From: Chryseobacterium sp. MYb264
Lineage (GTDB): Bacteria; Bacteroidota; Bacteroidia; Flavobacteriales; Weeksellaceae
Assembly (NCBI RefSeq): GCF_035974275.1
Contig: NZ_CP142422.1
Location: 1,116,001-1,180,000 of the forward strand
Direction of reading: 5' to 3'
Length of the DNA stretch: 64,000 nucleotides
Under the pieces are notes generated by a model. The model saw nothing but the letters and a program-made list of their open reading frames with translations. It had not been told where the DNA came from and made no database searches. This document shows positions 29,105 to 37,587 of the stretch, piece by piece. Positions within the stretch are counted from its first letter, which is position 1. Every line of letters starts with the position of its first letter. A program made the translations under genes and the position numbers.

Positions 29105-29710
29105 TTACAGTTCTGAAATTTTCTTTCTAAAATATTGATTGGTTTCCACGATAAGTTCGTAGTTGGCGCGTTTCAGTCTCTGGCTCACGGAAGATTGAGA
29201 AATATTAAATTTTCTGGCCAAATCTTCCTGTGTACTATCTCTGTTCATGATCATTTCATGAATAATTTCGGAAGTAGCCATGGTCCAGTTGTCAAAATCC
29301 TTGGAAGACCATTTCAGCAATATATTGAGATCACGGTCTACAGAATTGCTGGAGGTCTTGATGGAAACTGTAGGCCCGTCATTTTTAAGGTCGTTCAGCA
29401 ACCTTCCGGAATTCACATAAGCAGTCCCGTTGGATTCGGTGATTTTTTCAGATGAAAAATTTTCATCCCCAATTCCAATCGCTATTCTTACATCTAAGTT
29501 TTCCTGACTTTTTATTAATGATTTTATGGCTAAGAAGTGCCAAAAAACGTCGTCTATATTGCATTTAAACTGAAATTCATCTCCTCTGTAGATTTCCCAT
29601 ATCTGTGGAGTGCTTCCCCATTTTTCGAGAAGATTTTTGAGTTTGGTGATCCAAACTTCAGTGTCTGCATGCTGTGAATTTATAATATCTCCGGTAATGA
29701 CCGCTATCAT
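29105..29710 (-). CDS. satD: SatD-family protein with C-terminal HTH
   Basis: 201 residues. The N-terminus AVITGDIINSQH and the cyclase-like core (WEIYRGDEFQFKC, VRIAIGIGDE, GTAYVNSGRLLNDLK) match SatD. The C-terminal about 40 residues form a helix-turn-helix (DLARKFNISQSSVSQRLKRA), so the protein is probably a DNA-binding regulator. SatD was named in streptococcal acid tolerance; in Bacteroidetes it is usually paired with a DUF3307 gene. Two copies of TATAAG-N8-CTTATA lie just upstream and are the probable autoregulatory operators. Confidence 0.85.
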   Translation of the reverse strand: MIAVITGDIINSQHADTEVWITKLKNLLEKWGSTPQIWEIYRGDEFQFKCNIDDVFWHFLAIKSLIKSQENLDVRIAIGIGDENFSSEKITESNGTAYVNSGRLLNDLKNDGPTVSIKTSSNSVDRDLNILLKWSSKDFDNWTMATSEIIHEMIMNRDSTQEDLARKFNISQSSVSQRLKRANYELIVETNQYFRKKISEL

Positions 29711-29718
29711 TTTGCAAA

Positions 29719-29796
29719 TATAAGCATTATTACTTATAAATAAAAAATATAAGCAGAAAGACTTATAGATATCAATTATTAGTCAATCTGCTTATA
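29719..29796 (-). promoter_or_regulatory. paired operators upstream of satD
   Basis: TATAAG-N8-CTTATA occurs at 29719-29738 and again at 29748-29767, 29 bp apart. A further TCTGCTTATA at 29787-29796 is the complement of the first half of the second site (TATAAGCAGA). The sites lie directly before the satD start. SatD has its own HTH, so autoregulation is the simplest reading. Confidence 0.68.
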
Positions 29797-29836
29797 TCAA
29801 TAATTTAATAATCATAAGGTTTTTACATGTGAATTT

Positions 29837-29860
29837 GCTCTGAAAATCTTGTTTCAGAGC
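29837..29860. terminator. hairpin between satD region and DJ-1-like gene
   Basis: A perfect 9-bp stem, GCTCTGAAA with loop ATCTTG. It has no strong T-run on either side, so termination for the DJ-1-like gene (minus strand) is only possible. Confidence 0.4.
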
Positions 29861-30008
29861 AACCCGTCCTGTGCATTGCTCTCATTCCTAAAAAATTAGA
29901 AAATGTATATCTTCTATCCCATTATATGCTGATTCGTTTCTTACAGAATGAACAGACTACTTCCCAGTTTTTCGGGATAAACTCCGGTGAATAACGATCT
30001 ACCGCAGG

Positions 30009-30542
30009 TTAATGCCTTCCTTCCCTGATTTCTTCAACCATTTTTGCATTGAAAGCCGGCAGATCATCCGGAGTTCTGCTGGTCACTAAACCATTATCAA
30101 CAACTACCTCACGATCTTCCCAATTCGCTCCTGCATTTTTTAAATCTTTACTGATGGAATCTACCGAAGTTAGATTTCTTCCTTCCACGACCTCAGCGCT
30201 GATTAAAATTTGTGGTCCGTGGCAAATGGCCGCTACCGGTTTATGCTGCTGGAAAAAGTCTTTCACAAAGCTTAAAGCCTTGTCATTGGTTCTCAACTGA
30301 TCGGGATTGATAACTCCACCCGGTAATACCAACGCATCGTAATCCGAAGCACTGGCTTCATCTAAGGTTTTATCGACATTATACTCTTTTCCCCAGTCTT
30401 TTTCAGCCCAGGCTTTAATCCTCCCCGATTCAGGGCTGATGATGTGTGCTGTCCAGCCCTGCTGTTCCAAATGCTCTTTTGGGGATGATAATTCACTTTC
30501 CTCAAATCCGTGGGTTGCCAGAATGGCGATTTTCTTTGACAT
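30009..30542 (-). CDS. DJ-1/PfpI-family protein (YhbO/PfpI type)
   Basis: 177 residues. FEESELSSPKEHLEQQGW supplies the conserved Glu (about 14-17), VLPGGVINPDQLR follows, and the nucleophile elbow AICHGPQIL gives Cys107-His108. It ends with DDLPAFNAKMVEEI. The length and text fit the YhbO/PfpI stress-protein branch of the class-I glutamine amidotransferase fold, credited with protease, glyoxalase or deglycase activity in relatives. It is a single gene, with the divergent exported metallopeptidase gene about 390 bp away. Confidence 0.92.
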   Translation of the reverse strand: MSKKIAILATHGFEESELSSPKEHLEQQGWTAHIISPESGRIKAWAEKDWGKEYNVDKTLDEASASDYDALVLPGGVINPDQLRTNDKALSFVKDFFQQHKPVAAICHGPQILISAEVVEGRNLTSVDSISKDLKNAGANWEDREVVVDNGLVTSRTPDDLPAFNAKMVEEIREGRH

Positions 30543-30931
30543 AATTTTATATTTTGGTGTTTACAAGTATTGTGAAAAGAAAATATGATGCCGCGGTGAG
30601 TGGATATGGTATTTAAAGTTTTGTTAAATGATCTGATCTATTAGTACCGGAGAAAGAAATGCCTGATTAATGCTCACCAAAAAAATCATACCCTCCGTCT
30701 GTTACAATTCCTTGCCATTTTCTTGTATTCCACTAAATCTCGTCAGTTCACTTACTCCTAAACTACTACTTCAAGTCAGTAATTTGTACGCCGGAGATGA
30801 TTTGTTATTGCTTACAAACTACGAATATATGAGTTCAAAGACCTAAATATACCTGCTATTACCGTAAAAATATCAAAAAATAATCCCTACTTTTAAATTT
30901 TAACTTTTAATCATTAACTACAACTTAATTC
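30543..30931. other. divergent intergenic region
   Basis: No gene seen. It holds the two facing promoters of the DJ-1-like and metallopeptidase-like genes; no clear boxes could be assigned. Confidence 0.4.
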
Positions 30932-31822
30932 ATGAATTTAAAAATAAAGATACTGGGTTTATTCATAACGATAATGGCAATTAATGTGATCTATTCTCAA
31001 CAATCTGAATTTAAGATCATTGATTTAGCTCAATTGGAAATTAAAACACTTCATCATATATCTAAAAACAGTGATTCGACACAGAATGATCATTTAATTA
31101 GTAAAATAGTATTCAAACCTTATCAAAATTTTTGGAGGGGTTATATGGGCGACGAGAAAGAATTTATTAAATGGTATAGAAATAATATGTTTGAATATGA
31201 AAACAAAAATATTAATATTCCTCACTTAAGCGATGAATTAAAAAAGATCCAAAAAGAAATTTCCAATATTACCCGTTACGAGCCTAAGGGAACTTGGTAT
31301 ATTGTCTATGGAGCAGCCTGGACGGATATGGGAGGATTTTCAGACGGAACAATGTTAATTGATTTAGCCCATAAAAATAATTCTTCTATAAAAAATATAA
31401 TTAAAAACTTTCCACATGAACTGTCTCATCAAATTTATTCCAATAATAATATGTTTAATGATACAACTGCTTTAAAGAGTATTATAGATGAGGGATTAGC
31501 TGTATACGTTAATGAGCTTTACTGGAAAAATAAATACTCACTTGCCGAACATTTAGGATATTCTGAGAACGAGCTTTTAGAATGCATGGCCAACGAAAAA
31601 TTAATTGCAGATTTTTTTAATAAAAATAAATTTTCCACAGATCAAAAAATTATTAACCAATTTAGAAGTAGGTCATTTTCAATTTCTCCAGAATTACCGG
31701 GGGCTATCGGATATTTTATTGGTTACCATATTATTAAAAACTACGTCAAAAAAAATGGAAAGCAATCATGGAAAAACGTGTATACAGAATCTCCCATTTC
31801 AGTTTATAAATCCAGCTTATAA
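30932..31822 (+). CDS. exported putative Zn metallopeptidase (HELSH)
   Basis: 296 residues with an N-terminal signal peptide (about 1-23, IMAINVIYSQ). A zinc site HELSH at 162-166 (HExxH), followed 21 residues later by Glu187 in IIDEGLAVYV, matches a gluzincin arrangement like that of DUF2268 predicted Zn proteases. The N-terminal half (IVFKPYQNFWRGYMGDEKEF; KGTWYIVYGAAWTDMGGFSD) also has the DUF2268 flavour. It is the only plus-strand gene at the edge of the Rhs locus and codon-wise AT-rich like that locus, so it may belong to the accessory region. Its substrate is unknown. Confidence 0.72.
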   Translation: MNLKIKILGLFITIMAINVIYSQQSEFKIIDLAQLEIKTLHHISKNSDSTQNDHLISKIVFKPYQNFWRGYMGDEKEFIKWYRNNMFEYENKNINIPHLSDELKKIQKEISNITRYEPKGTWYIVYGAAWTDMGGFSDGTMLIDLAHKNNSSIKNIIKNFPHELSHQIYSNNNMFNDTTALKSIIDEGLAVYVNELYWKNKYSLAEHLGYSENELLECMANEKLIADFFNKNKFSTDQKIINQFRSRSFSISPELPGAIGYFIGYHIIKNYVKKNGKQSWKNVYTESPISVYKSSL

Positions 31823-31913
31823 ATGATGATTTGTAATTCTACCTTTTTAATCGCAGCCAGCTATCAAACTATATTTTTATTTTTTTACTCAATCTAAATA
31901 GTATCATATTTAC

Positions 31914-31933
31914 TATATGAACTCTGCCCAAAC
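31914..31933 (-). pseudogene. 20-bp relic of an Rhs core
   Basis: Twenty bases directly left of element A match the full Rhs gene at 39250-39269 with one mismatch (the DNA of FGQSSY). It is too short to be certain alone, but it abuts the element exactly as longer Rhs fragments do at the other two copies. Confidence 0.45.
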
Positions 31934-32133
31934 CCCTCGCTGCCGCACGATTGCATCGTGTGGTTTAATAACCAAAATCATTTAAAATATTTAGCAAAAC
32001 TTATGAAATATACCCCAAGGATTGTAGAACTTATAATGATGACTCATCATTATATTTTTATAAAGATAAAAACTTTTAAGAAATTATTGGATAATAAAAA
32101 TGCCACACGAAAGGATTCGTGCGGCAGCGGGGG
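31934..32133. mobile_element. 200-bp hairpin-ended element, copy A
   Basis: Left end CCCTCGCTGCCGCACGA, right end TCGTGCGGCAGCGGGGG: inverted ends of about 17 bp. Each end is also a hairpin (CCGCACGA/TCGTGTGG with a 5-nt loop on the left). The centre is a 23-bp palindrome with arms TATAATGATGA around C (32032-32054). It differs from copies B and C at one base seen by eye (GTAGAAC versus GTAAAAC). No transposase and no clear target duplication. The internal 65-codon ORF is probably accidental. Confidence 0.85.
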
Positions 32134-32141
32134 GGGAGTTT

Positions 32142-32606
32142 TTATTTACACTGAACAATATCTTGATAATATCTTCGGTTTTTAAACTCTACAACATAAT
32201 CATCTTTAAATTTACAATATCTTTTTTTATATCGCTTTATATCTAAATTGTAAATCTTAACAATTAGGTAATTTGTATCATAAAATAAACCTTTAACAAG
32301 AGGAATATTATAATTATATGATTTGATTTTTCGATTTTCATCAAAACCTTGATAATTAAATTTTAAAAAAACATCTTCTTTAAAAATATCATTATTGACA
32401 GTTTCAATTTCTTTTCCAGGGTAGTAACTAACTTTATACTCTCTTTGAGATATATTGTTGTTAAATGTTAAGCCTAAAGAACTTGTAACAATTTCATCAT
32501 TTATAAATATAATTAAATTTACATTATTTTGACCATAAGCATAAAAAGATATAGTGGTAGTCAAAATAAATACTAATAAATTAAGGTTTAATCTGACCAT
32601 GTTCAT
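32142..32606 (-). CDS. exported hypothetical protein, possible orphan immunity protein
   Basis: 154 residues with a signal peptide (NLLVFILTTTISFYAYGQ). The mature part is rich in Asn, Lys and Tyr (NNVNLIIFINDEIVTSS; LKFNYQGFDENRKIKSYNYN; CKFKDDYVVEF) and matches no family I know. It sits between an Rhs core fragment and element A, where other modules in this locus have an immunity-like gene. That role is inferred only from position. Confidence 0.6.
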   Translation of the reverse strand: MNMVRLNLNLLVFILTTTISFYAYGQNNVNLIIFINDEIVTSSLGLTFNNNISQREYKVSYYPGKEIETVNNDIFKEDVFLKFNYQGFDENRKIKSYNYNIPLVKGLFYDTNYLIVKIYNLDIKRYKKRYCKFKDDYVVEFKNRRYYQDIVQCK

Positions 32607-32623
32607 AATTAGATAGTATTTTA

Positions 32624-32811
32624 TTAACTGTTGACGATTTGCAGCTCCTTCCCATTATAGCGATAAGTATAGCTCAATATTCCTGATGAAAAACTTGATC
32701 TTATATGCATTAATCCAAAAGGATAATAATTATTTTCTTCAAGAACTTCTACGCTGTTATTTTTATATAAATAACTCAGCCTCAGATTCCCCCAGGTGAT
32801 CGGTGTATTTT
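32624..32811 (-). pseudogene. frameshifted Rhs core fragment
   Basis: Translates as LRLSYLYKNNSVEVLEENNY and then YPFGLMHIRSSFSSGILSY followed by TYRYNGKELQ. It aligns with the Rhs core of the 34163-36108 fragment, then stops after IVNS. One extra G in a G-run near 32789 breaks the frame just after YTDHLG. It is a dead piece of an older Rhs gene whose toxin tip is gone. Confidence 0.85.
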
Positions 32812-32884
32812 TTTTAAGTTACTTACAGCTCTTCGAGTAGATAACTAAAAACCAACAACTTACACCTCTTTGAATCTTAAAAAA

Positions 32885-33367
32885 CTATTTTGAAAGATAT
32901 TCATGAATATCAAATAAAATAAATTTTATTTTTGAAACTGGAATTCTTTTTGTTCTTATTGAATTAGGATTTGCTAAATCTGAAAATTTTTGCACTATTT
33001 GATTTAGATAGAAATCACCATTTACATATTCAAAATATACTTCATATTCATAATGATACCTATTACCATACTCAAAGGAATAATAGAATCCATTCTTCGT
33101 TCTTTTAATAAAATTTGTTGCATAATTTTCAATTTCATTAGTAGAAAGTAAAGAATTTTTATTAATAAAACAGTTATTAGAGTTTTTATTAATCAGGATA
33201 AATCTATCTTCTGATTTTTTATTTACATATTCATACATACTAAATTCACTATTATATTTCAAAGAATTCCTTATAAAATAATTATCTTTATCAGGACAAC
33301 TATTTTTTCTCTCTTGACATTGATATAAAGTTGTCAAGAATATAAAAACTAAAAATATTTTTCTCAT
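32885..33367 (-). CDS. lipoprotein, probable Rhs immunity protein
   Basis: 160 residues from ATG at 33367 (MRKIFLVFIFLTTLYQC). The lipobox Cys follows LTTLYQ. The mature part (SLKYNSEFSMYEYVNKKSEDR; FYYSFEYGNRYHYEYEVYFEY) is not in a known family. The ATG shares one base with the stop codon of a toxin-tip remnant (TAATG), the tight coupling expected for a toxin-immunity pair. It is low in GC and likely acquired. Confidence 0.7.
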   Translation of the reverse strand: MRKIFLVFIFLTTLYQCQERKNSCPDKDNYFIRNSLKYNSEFSMYEYVNKKSEDRFILINKNSNNCFINKNSLLSTNEIENYATNFIKRTKNGFYYSFEYGNRYHYEYEVYFEYVNGDFYLNQIVQKFSDLANPNSIRTKRIPVSKIKFILFDIHEYLSK

Positions 33368-33518
33368 TATTTTACTTTTTTCCAAAATATACTATTTCCA
33401 GCAACAGCCGTTGCTTGTATTCCATAGGTTGTTTTTACACCAGTATTAAATATAAAATTACCATTTGCCCAATTTTGCTTATTTGTAAAAACTGATTGAG
33501 GTAAATTGTAGTATTTCC
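33367..33518 (-). pseudogene. C-terminal remnant of an Rhs toxin tip
   Basis: An open frame enters from the edge of element B and reads KYYNLPQSVFTNKQNW, ANGNFIFNTGVKTTYGIQ, ATAVAGNSIFWKKVK, then stop at 33367-33369. It has no start codon and begins exactly at the element, so it is the last 50 residues of a toxin whose Rhs body was lost. The immunity-like gene follows directly. Confidence 0.7.
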
Positions 33519-33718
33519 CCCTCGCTGCCGCACGATTGCATCGTGTGGTTTAATAACCAAAATCATTTAAAATATTTAGCAAAACTTATGAAATATACCC
33601 CAAGGATTGTAAAACTTATAATGATGACTCATCATTATATTTTTATAAAGATAAAAACTTTTAAGAAATTATTGGATAATAAAAATGCCACACGAAAGGA
33701 TTCGTGCGGCAGCGGGGG
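33519..33718. mobile_element. 200-bp hairpin-ended element, copy B
   Basis: Same length, ends, orientation and central palindrome (33617-33639) as copies A and C. It joins the broken edge of a toxin-tip remnant on its left and lies 17 bp from the end of an immunity-like gene on its right. Confidence 0.88.
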
Positions 33719-33735
33719 GAACTACTCTGTTTACG

Positions 33736-34173
33736 TTATGGGGTATAATCTATATTTACAATTTTCCATTTTCCATTTTTTAAATTCAATGTGTATATGA
33801 TTGACTTTGAACCCTTTTTGTGTGGAATAAAGCTTATTAAGCATTCATTCTCATTTCTTTTTTTAGTTATTATATTATAGTCATAATACTTAAAAACATT
33901 TGTAAATTTTTTATCTCTACTAAATTGATAAGAGGCATTAACTACCTCTTTCCAATACTCTTCAGGAGTCATTCCAACAGGTTTAGAATATTTAGAATAA
34001 ACCTTATCAACGTCTAAATAATTAAGTGCCTCTTTGAAGTTTTTGATTTCTTCTGCTGAATTTAATTTTATCACTGCAATAAGAGGTTCATTATTACTAT
34101 TATTATTCTCTTTTTTTTGGCAAGACATATTTAATAATAAAAACAAAAAACTGATTAATATTCTATTTTCCAA
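33736..34173 (-). CDS. lipoprotein, probable immunity protein of the 34163-36108 toxin
   Basis: 145 residues. No ATG is available before the lipobox, so the likely start is the TTG at 34173, which lies inside the end of the Rhs reading frame and gives an 11-nt overlap. ISFLFLLLNMSC is a lipoprotein signal. The mature part (AVIKLNSAEEIKNFKEALNYLDVDKVYSKYSKPVGMTPEEYWK; ENECLISFIPHKKGSKSIIYTLNLKNGKWKI) resembles DUF4878/SnoaL-like cystatin-fold proteins. Position and coupling argue for immunity to the papain-like tip. Confidence 0.68.
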   Translation of the reverse strand: MENRILISFLFLLLNMSCQKKENNNSNNEPLIAVIKLNSAEEIKNFKEALNYLDVDKVYSKYSKPVGMTPEEYWKEVVNASYQFSRDKKFTNVFKYYDYNIITKKRNENECLISFIPHKKGSKSIIYTLNLKNGKWKIVNIDYTP

Positions 34174-36108
34174 AATATTGTAAGTATGGTTTAGCGGTTA
34201 CTGAAGAAGGTCCTTTGATATTTGTTGCACCTTTAATTTTCAAAGCAGAATTATAAAGATTATTTGGAGCCACAACACTAGTTGGCTTATAACTTAAAGG
34301 CCATCTAGCCAACATTCCTGTAGGAGTTACTGTCTGTGAAGCATTAATGCCTGGATTAATAGCAGAGTTAATAACTCTTTGAGAAAAAGTAGAACAGTTA
34401 TTCGTGCAAGCATTATAATCTTTATTGGCATTAATTTCTGCTTTTGCCGTACTTTTAGCTATTGCATCTTGTTGAGGAGTTGTCGGGATTTTAACAATTC
34501 CATCAGCTGACCTTCCTTCGGCATCGACGTTTCCACTTCTATGAGTTGTAGGATCTTTACTCATTAAATCACTTAAGCTATTGATTTTAATACCTTTACT
34601 ATAGTCAGCATCTACATTACTTTGCATCTCTGTCTTTCCAACGGGATCATTTGGCCATAAATCATAATAAGTAAATGTCCCATCTTTAACTTGTTCTGTC
34701 ACTGGTTTTCCATTTTTATCTAAAATAGCATTCCCATTCTTATCTTTCTTCGCAACAGTTTTATAGTTATCGATTGCGACTCCTGCGTGTCCAGTTTCAC
34801 CTCCATTTTTATCAGTAGAAAACCAAGTGAGTAAATAAATATCATTACCATCTGGGTCAATTACATTGATTGGATTATTAATAGCATAGTTATAAGGAGA
34901 CATAGGATTATATTTTTCGGACATATTATCCACAACGCCCCATCTTCCCAAGTCCGGCATATAAAATCTTGCGCCATAATCATACATGCCCGTCTCCCGT
35001 TGCAGCTCCTTCCCATTATAGCGATAAGTATAGCTCAACATTCCTGATGAAAAACTTGATCTTATATGCATTAATCCAAAAGGATAATAGTTACTTTCAT
35101 CAAGAACTTCTATGCCGCTGCCATTGTTAAGATAGCTCATTCTCACATTTCCTAAATGATCGGTATAGTTGTAAATATACTTATTTTTTACAAAATCGAA
35201 ATACCCTTCAGAATTAGGAACAAACTGAAGCACATATCCGGAATCACTTCCCTGCTGTGCGGTATTGGACTTATTGTATTTTCGTTCATATTGAAAGCCA
35301 TCCAAATACTCTACATAGGTTAAATCGGCAGTGTAAGGATTGACAAAACTAACGGTCTTCTCCAATTTTACTCCATCTGATCGATATTTATGAGTGATCA
35401 TATTTCCCTCAAAACTGCCCAAGCCTTTTCTTTGAAGCATATTGATGCTGGATGGTAAATTTAAATAGTTGTAGACAATTTCATTTATCATTTTATCTTT
35501 ATGAACCTTGATATTCCCATTATCATCATACTCAATTTGATTTGGGGTGGCTAAATAAGGATACCCGAGAGAATTTTGTGAAATATCTTTTACAGAAATC
35601 AAACGGTTTCCAACATAGCTGTAATCAAGGTTATCAATCAGCATAGCAACTCCATTGGTCGTATGTTTTGTATTCCTATTCAAATGGACGATGTTTCCAT
35701 TGAGATCATATTGCGGGGCCTCACTATAAAATTCATTCACTGGCGTTGCTGCCAATGGTTCAATATAAGCTCCGTAAATAAGTCGGTTAAGCCCATCATA
35801 TTGATAAGAATAATTTTTTAGAACTCCATCGCTTGCCGCTTTCCAGTTCACTTGCGATATATTTCCGTTAAACCTGGCGAATGAATATCCTGCAATAGGA
35901 TCAGGGTCTGCATATTTTATTTCGTACCCAAACAATTTCCCGTTCAGATTCTTAGGATCATTAATCCTGGTCATCCATCCCCGGATATTATAGGCGTAAT
36001 CAATACTTTGAAGCGGCGAGGCAGCATTCGTTCCGCCCACTTTCTTATTTTCAAGCTGCGAAAGCTCGTTGTATTTATTTTGGGCTAAAATCTCCTCAGG
36101 CTGGCTAT
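34163..36108 (-). pseudogene. 5'-truncated orphan Rhs gene with permuted papain-like toxin tip
   Basis: The frame is open from the edge of element C (36108) to the stop at 34163; the first possible start is a GTG at 36040 (625 codons). The first about 390 residues are Rhs/YD-repeat shell ending in the RHS-associated core (YTDHLGNVRMSYLNN, YNGKELQRETGMYDYG, LGRWGVVDN, NPINVIDPDG). The last about 225 residues are a different tip, with GHAGVAID (His about 418) and YNACTNNCSTFSQ (Cys about 549). This His-before-Cys order suggests a circularly permuted NlpC/P60 or LRAT-like fold. It has no signal peptide or N-terminal half, so it is a silent cassette unless recombined. Confidence 0.82.
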
Positions 36109-36308
36109 CCCTCGCTGCCGCACGATTGCATCGTGTGGTTTAATAACCAAAATCATTTAAAATATTTAGCAAAACTTATGAAATATACCCCAAGGATTGT
36201 AAAACTTATAATGATGACTCATCATTATATTTTTATAAAGATAAAAACTTTTAAGAAATTATTGGATAATAAAAATGCCACACGAAAGGATTCGTGCGGC
36301 AGCGGGGG
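36109..36308. mobile_element. 200-bp hairpin-ended element, copy C
   Basis: Identical by eye to copy B inside its ends, with central palindrome at 36207-36229. Its left edge cuts the Rhs sequence after the codons for DSQPEE; the intact gene continues at the matching point near 40485. Its right edge joins GTTTTTATTTAAAGTA, a sequence also found after the terminator of the paralogous immunity gene at 37558. Confidence 0.9.
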
Positions 36309-36350
36309 TTTTTATTTAAAGTAATACACATCCGCGATATGAGGTTATTA

Positions 36351-37052
36351 CTATTTTGATTGACTATTTATTTTCAATATATCTAACTTATTTATGCATT
36401 CTATAAATTCTTTTTTCTTATCTTCCTTAAAATAAGGTAATCCTTCAATACCATTTTTAATATCACTATACTTAATTGGCAATTTATAATCTTTAACTCC
36501 TTTTCCTGAGAAGTAATAATTTCGAGCATACACAATTGACTTTGGTGTATATTGATCGATTGCCAAGCATTTTTCAAATGCATTAACTTTCTCTTGAGTG
36601 ATTAATTTATATCTAAAATATTCATCTGAATAAATGTTTTTAAAGTCTTCCATAGAAAGTTTTTTTGTATAGAAAATAATTTCATTTTTCTCTTTTACTT
36701 TGGTATATGAAAGACTGTCTTGGTGTAATTTATAAGGACTTGTTGTAATCTCACAAATATCTTTATTATCTATAATAATAATCCCATTATAAAAGCCCTC
36801 TTCATCATGAAAGCCGTCTTCTATATAAATTTGCGAATATTTTTTGTCAGGATTTATATTGAGGGACTTTGCTCCCAGCAACCTAAAAATCTTATATCCT
36901 TCTGTAAGTATTTTTGTTGTGGCTGAATCACTATATGTAAAATAATTTTTATCGCTTAATAAACTCTCATTCATCTGTCGAAGAGACATTTTCTTCTGAG
37001 AATGGCAAGAATAAAACAACATAATACTTATTAATAAAATAATTTTTTTCAT
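36351..37052 (-). CDS. lipoprotein, immunity-like, paralogue of 37588-38292
   Basis: 233 residues with lipoprotein signal MKKIILLISIMLFYSCHSQ. It is closely similar throughout to the gene at 37588 (QKKMSLRQMN; KKYSQIYIEDGF; YNGIIIIDNKDICE; IEGLPYFKEDKKKEF; INKLDILKIN). No family is recognised. The 45 bp in front are nearly identical to the 3' end of the full Rhs gene, so this copy came from duplication of a tip-immunity segment whose toxin part was then deleted. It probably still gives protection, which is inference. Confidence 0.72.
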   Translation of the reverse strand: MKKIILLISIMLFYSCHSQKKMSLRQMNESLLSDKNYFTYSDSATTKILTEGYKIFRLLGAKSLNINPDKKYSQIYIEDGFHDEEGFYNGIIIIDNKDICEITTSPYKLHQDSLSYTKVKEKNEIIFYTKKLSMEDFKNIYSDEYFRYKLITQEKVNAFEKCLAIDQYTPKSIVYARNYYFSGKGVKDYKLPIKYSDIKNGIEGLPYFKEDKKKEFIECINKLDILKINSQSK

Positions 37053-37069
37053 ACTATAATTTAAACTTA

Positions 37070-37097
37070 TTATTGACCTCTAGTTTTAAGTCTTTTT
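37070..37097 (-). pseudogene. 3'-end scar of a duplicated Rhs gene
   Basis: Reads KRLKTRGQ then stop, against KRFKTRGQ at the end of the intact Rhs protein. The following 18 bp to the lipoprotein ATG are the same as after the intact gene. It marks a lost toxin copy. Confidence 0.75.
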
Positions 37098-37204
37098 ATG
37101 ACTTTACAAAATTGAATAGTAAATTATTTAATATTAATGATAAAAATTTAACCTTTATTACTCCTAGTTTTATTTTATAGATTCATAAGGAAACTTTTAT
37201 AACT

Positions 37205-37474
37205 CTACCATTTCACCTGAGCAAATTCGATATTTTTTTTTAGTTTTTGATTAACAATTAATGACACATAAGTAATATCTTGCAACGGATTGTATTTAGC
37301 CTGTGTAAAACTTTTAGCTTGTAGTTTTTTTTCATTTTTTAGCTGTAAAATATATCTATAGGTATATCCATTATTCTGTTTATTATTTAAAATATAATTT
37401 GAGTCTATAATTAAAGAATCCATTCCATTATCTATTGATTTAAAGAAAAAAATATTTTTTATAGAAACTCGCAT
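37205..37474 (-). CDS. hypothetical protein or gene fragment, 89 residues
   Basis: An ATG-started ORF (MRVSIKNIFFFKSIDNGMDS) with several strand-forming stretches (YTYRYILQLKNEKKLQAK; DITYVSLIVNQKLKKNIEF) and no signal peptide. It is very AT-rich and lies between the duplicated immunity genes where a toxin tip has been lost, so it may be debris from that event. No family is recognised. Confidence 0.35.
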   Translation of the reverse strand: MRVSIKNIFFFKSIDNGMDSLIIDSNYILNNKQNNGYTYRYILQLKNEKKLQAKSFTQAKYNPLQDITYVSLIVNQKLKKNIEFAQVKW

Positions 37475-37532
37475 TATTAACTATAGTTTAGGTATTTCCC
37501 AACTCCAAGATATACTGATCATTTTTCTAAAC

Positions 37533-37560
37533 AAACCCTCTGCAAAATCACAAAGGGTTT
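37533..37560 (-). terminator. terminator after the 37588 immunity gene
   Basis: AAACCCT and AGGGTTT pair across a 14-nt loop. On the minus strand it is followed by a GTTTGTTT tail, and on the plus strand by TTTTT. Confidence 0.6.
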
Positions 37561-37587
37561 TTATTTAAAGTATTACTCGAGTTTTTA

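Noticed and set aside
31958..32185. Conserved 65-75-codon plus-strand ORF in all three 200-bp elements (MWFNNQNHLKYLAKLM...)
   Set aside because: It is conserved only because the copies are nearly identical. It starts in one end hairpin, ends at different stops outside the element, and has no ribosome-binding site or family.
31934..36308. Integron cassette array with attC sites
   Set aside because: The element ends lack the attC core GTTRRRY/RYYYAAC arrangement and no integron integrase is in the window; only the cassette-like logic is similar.
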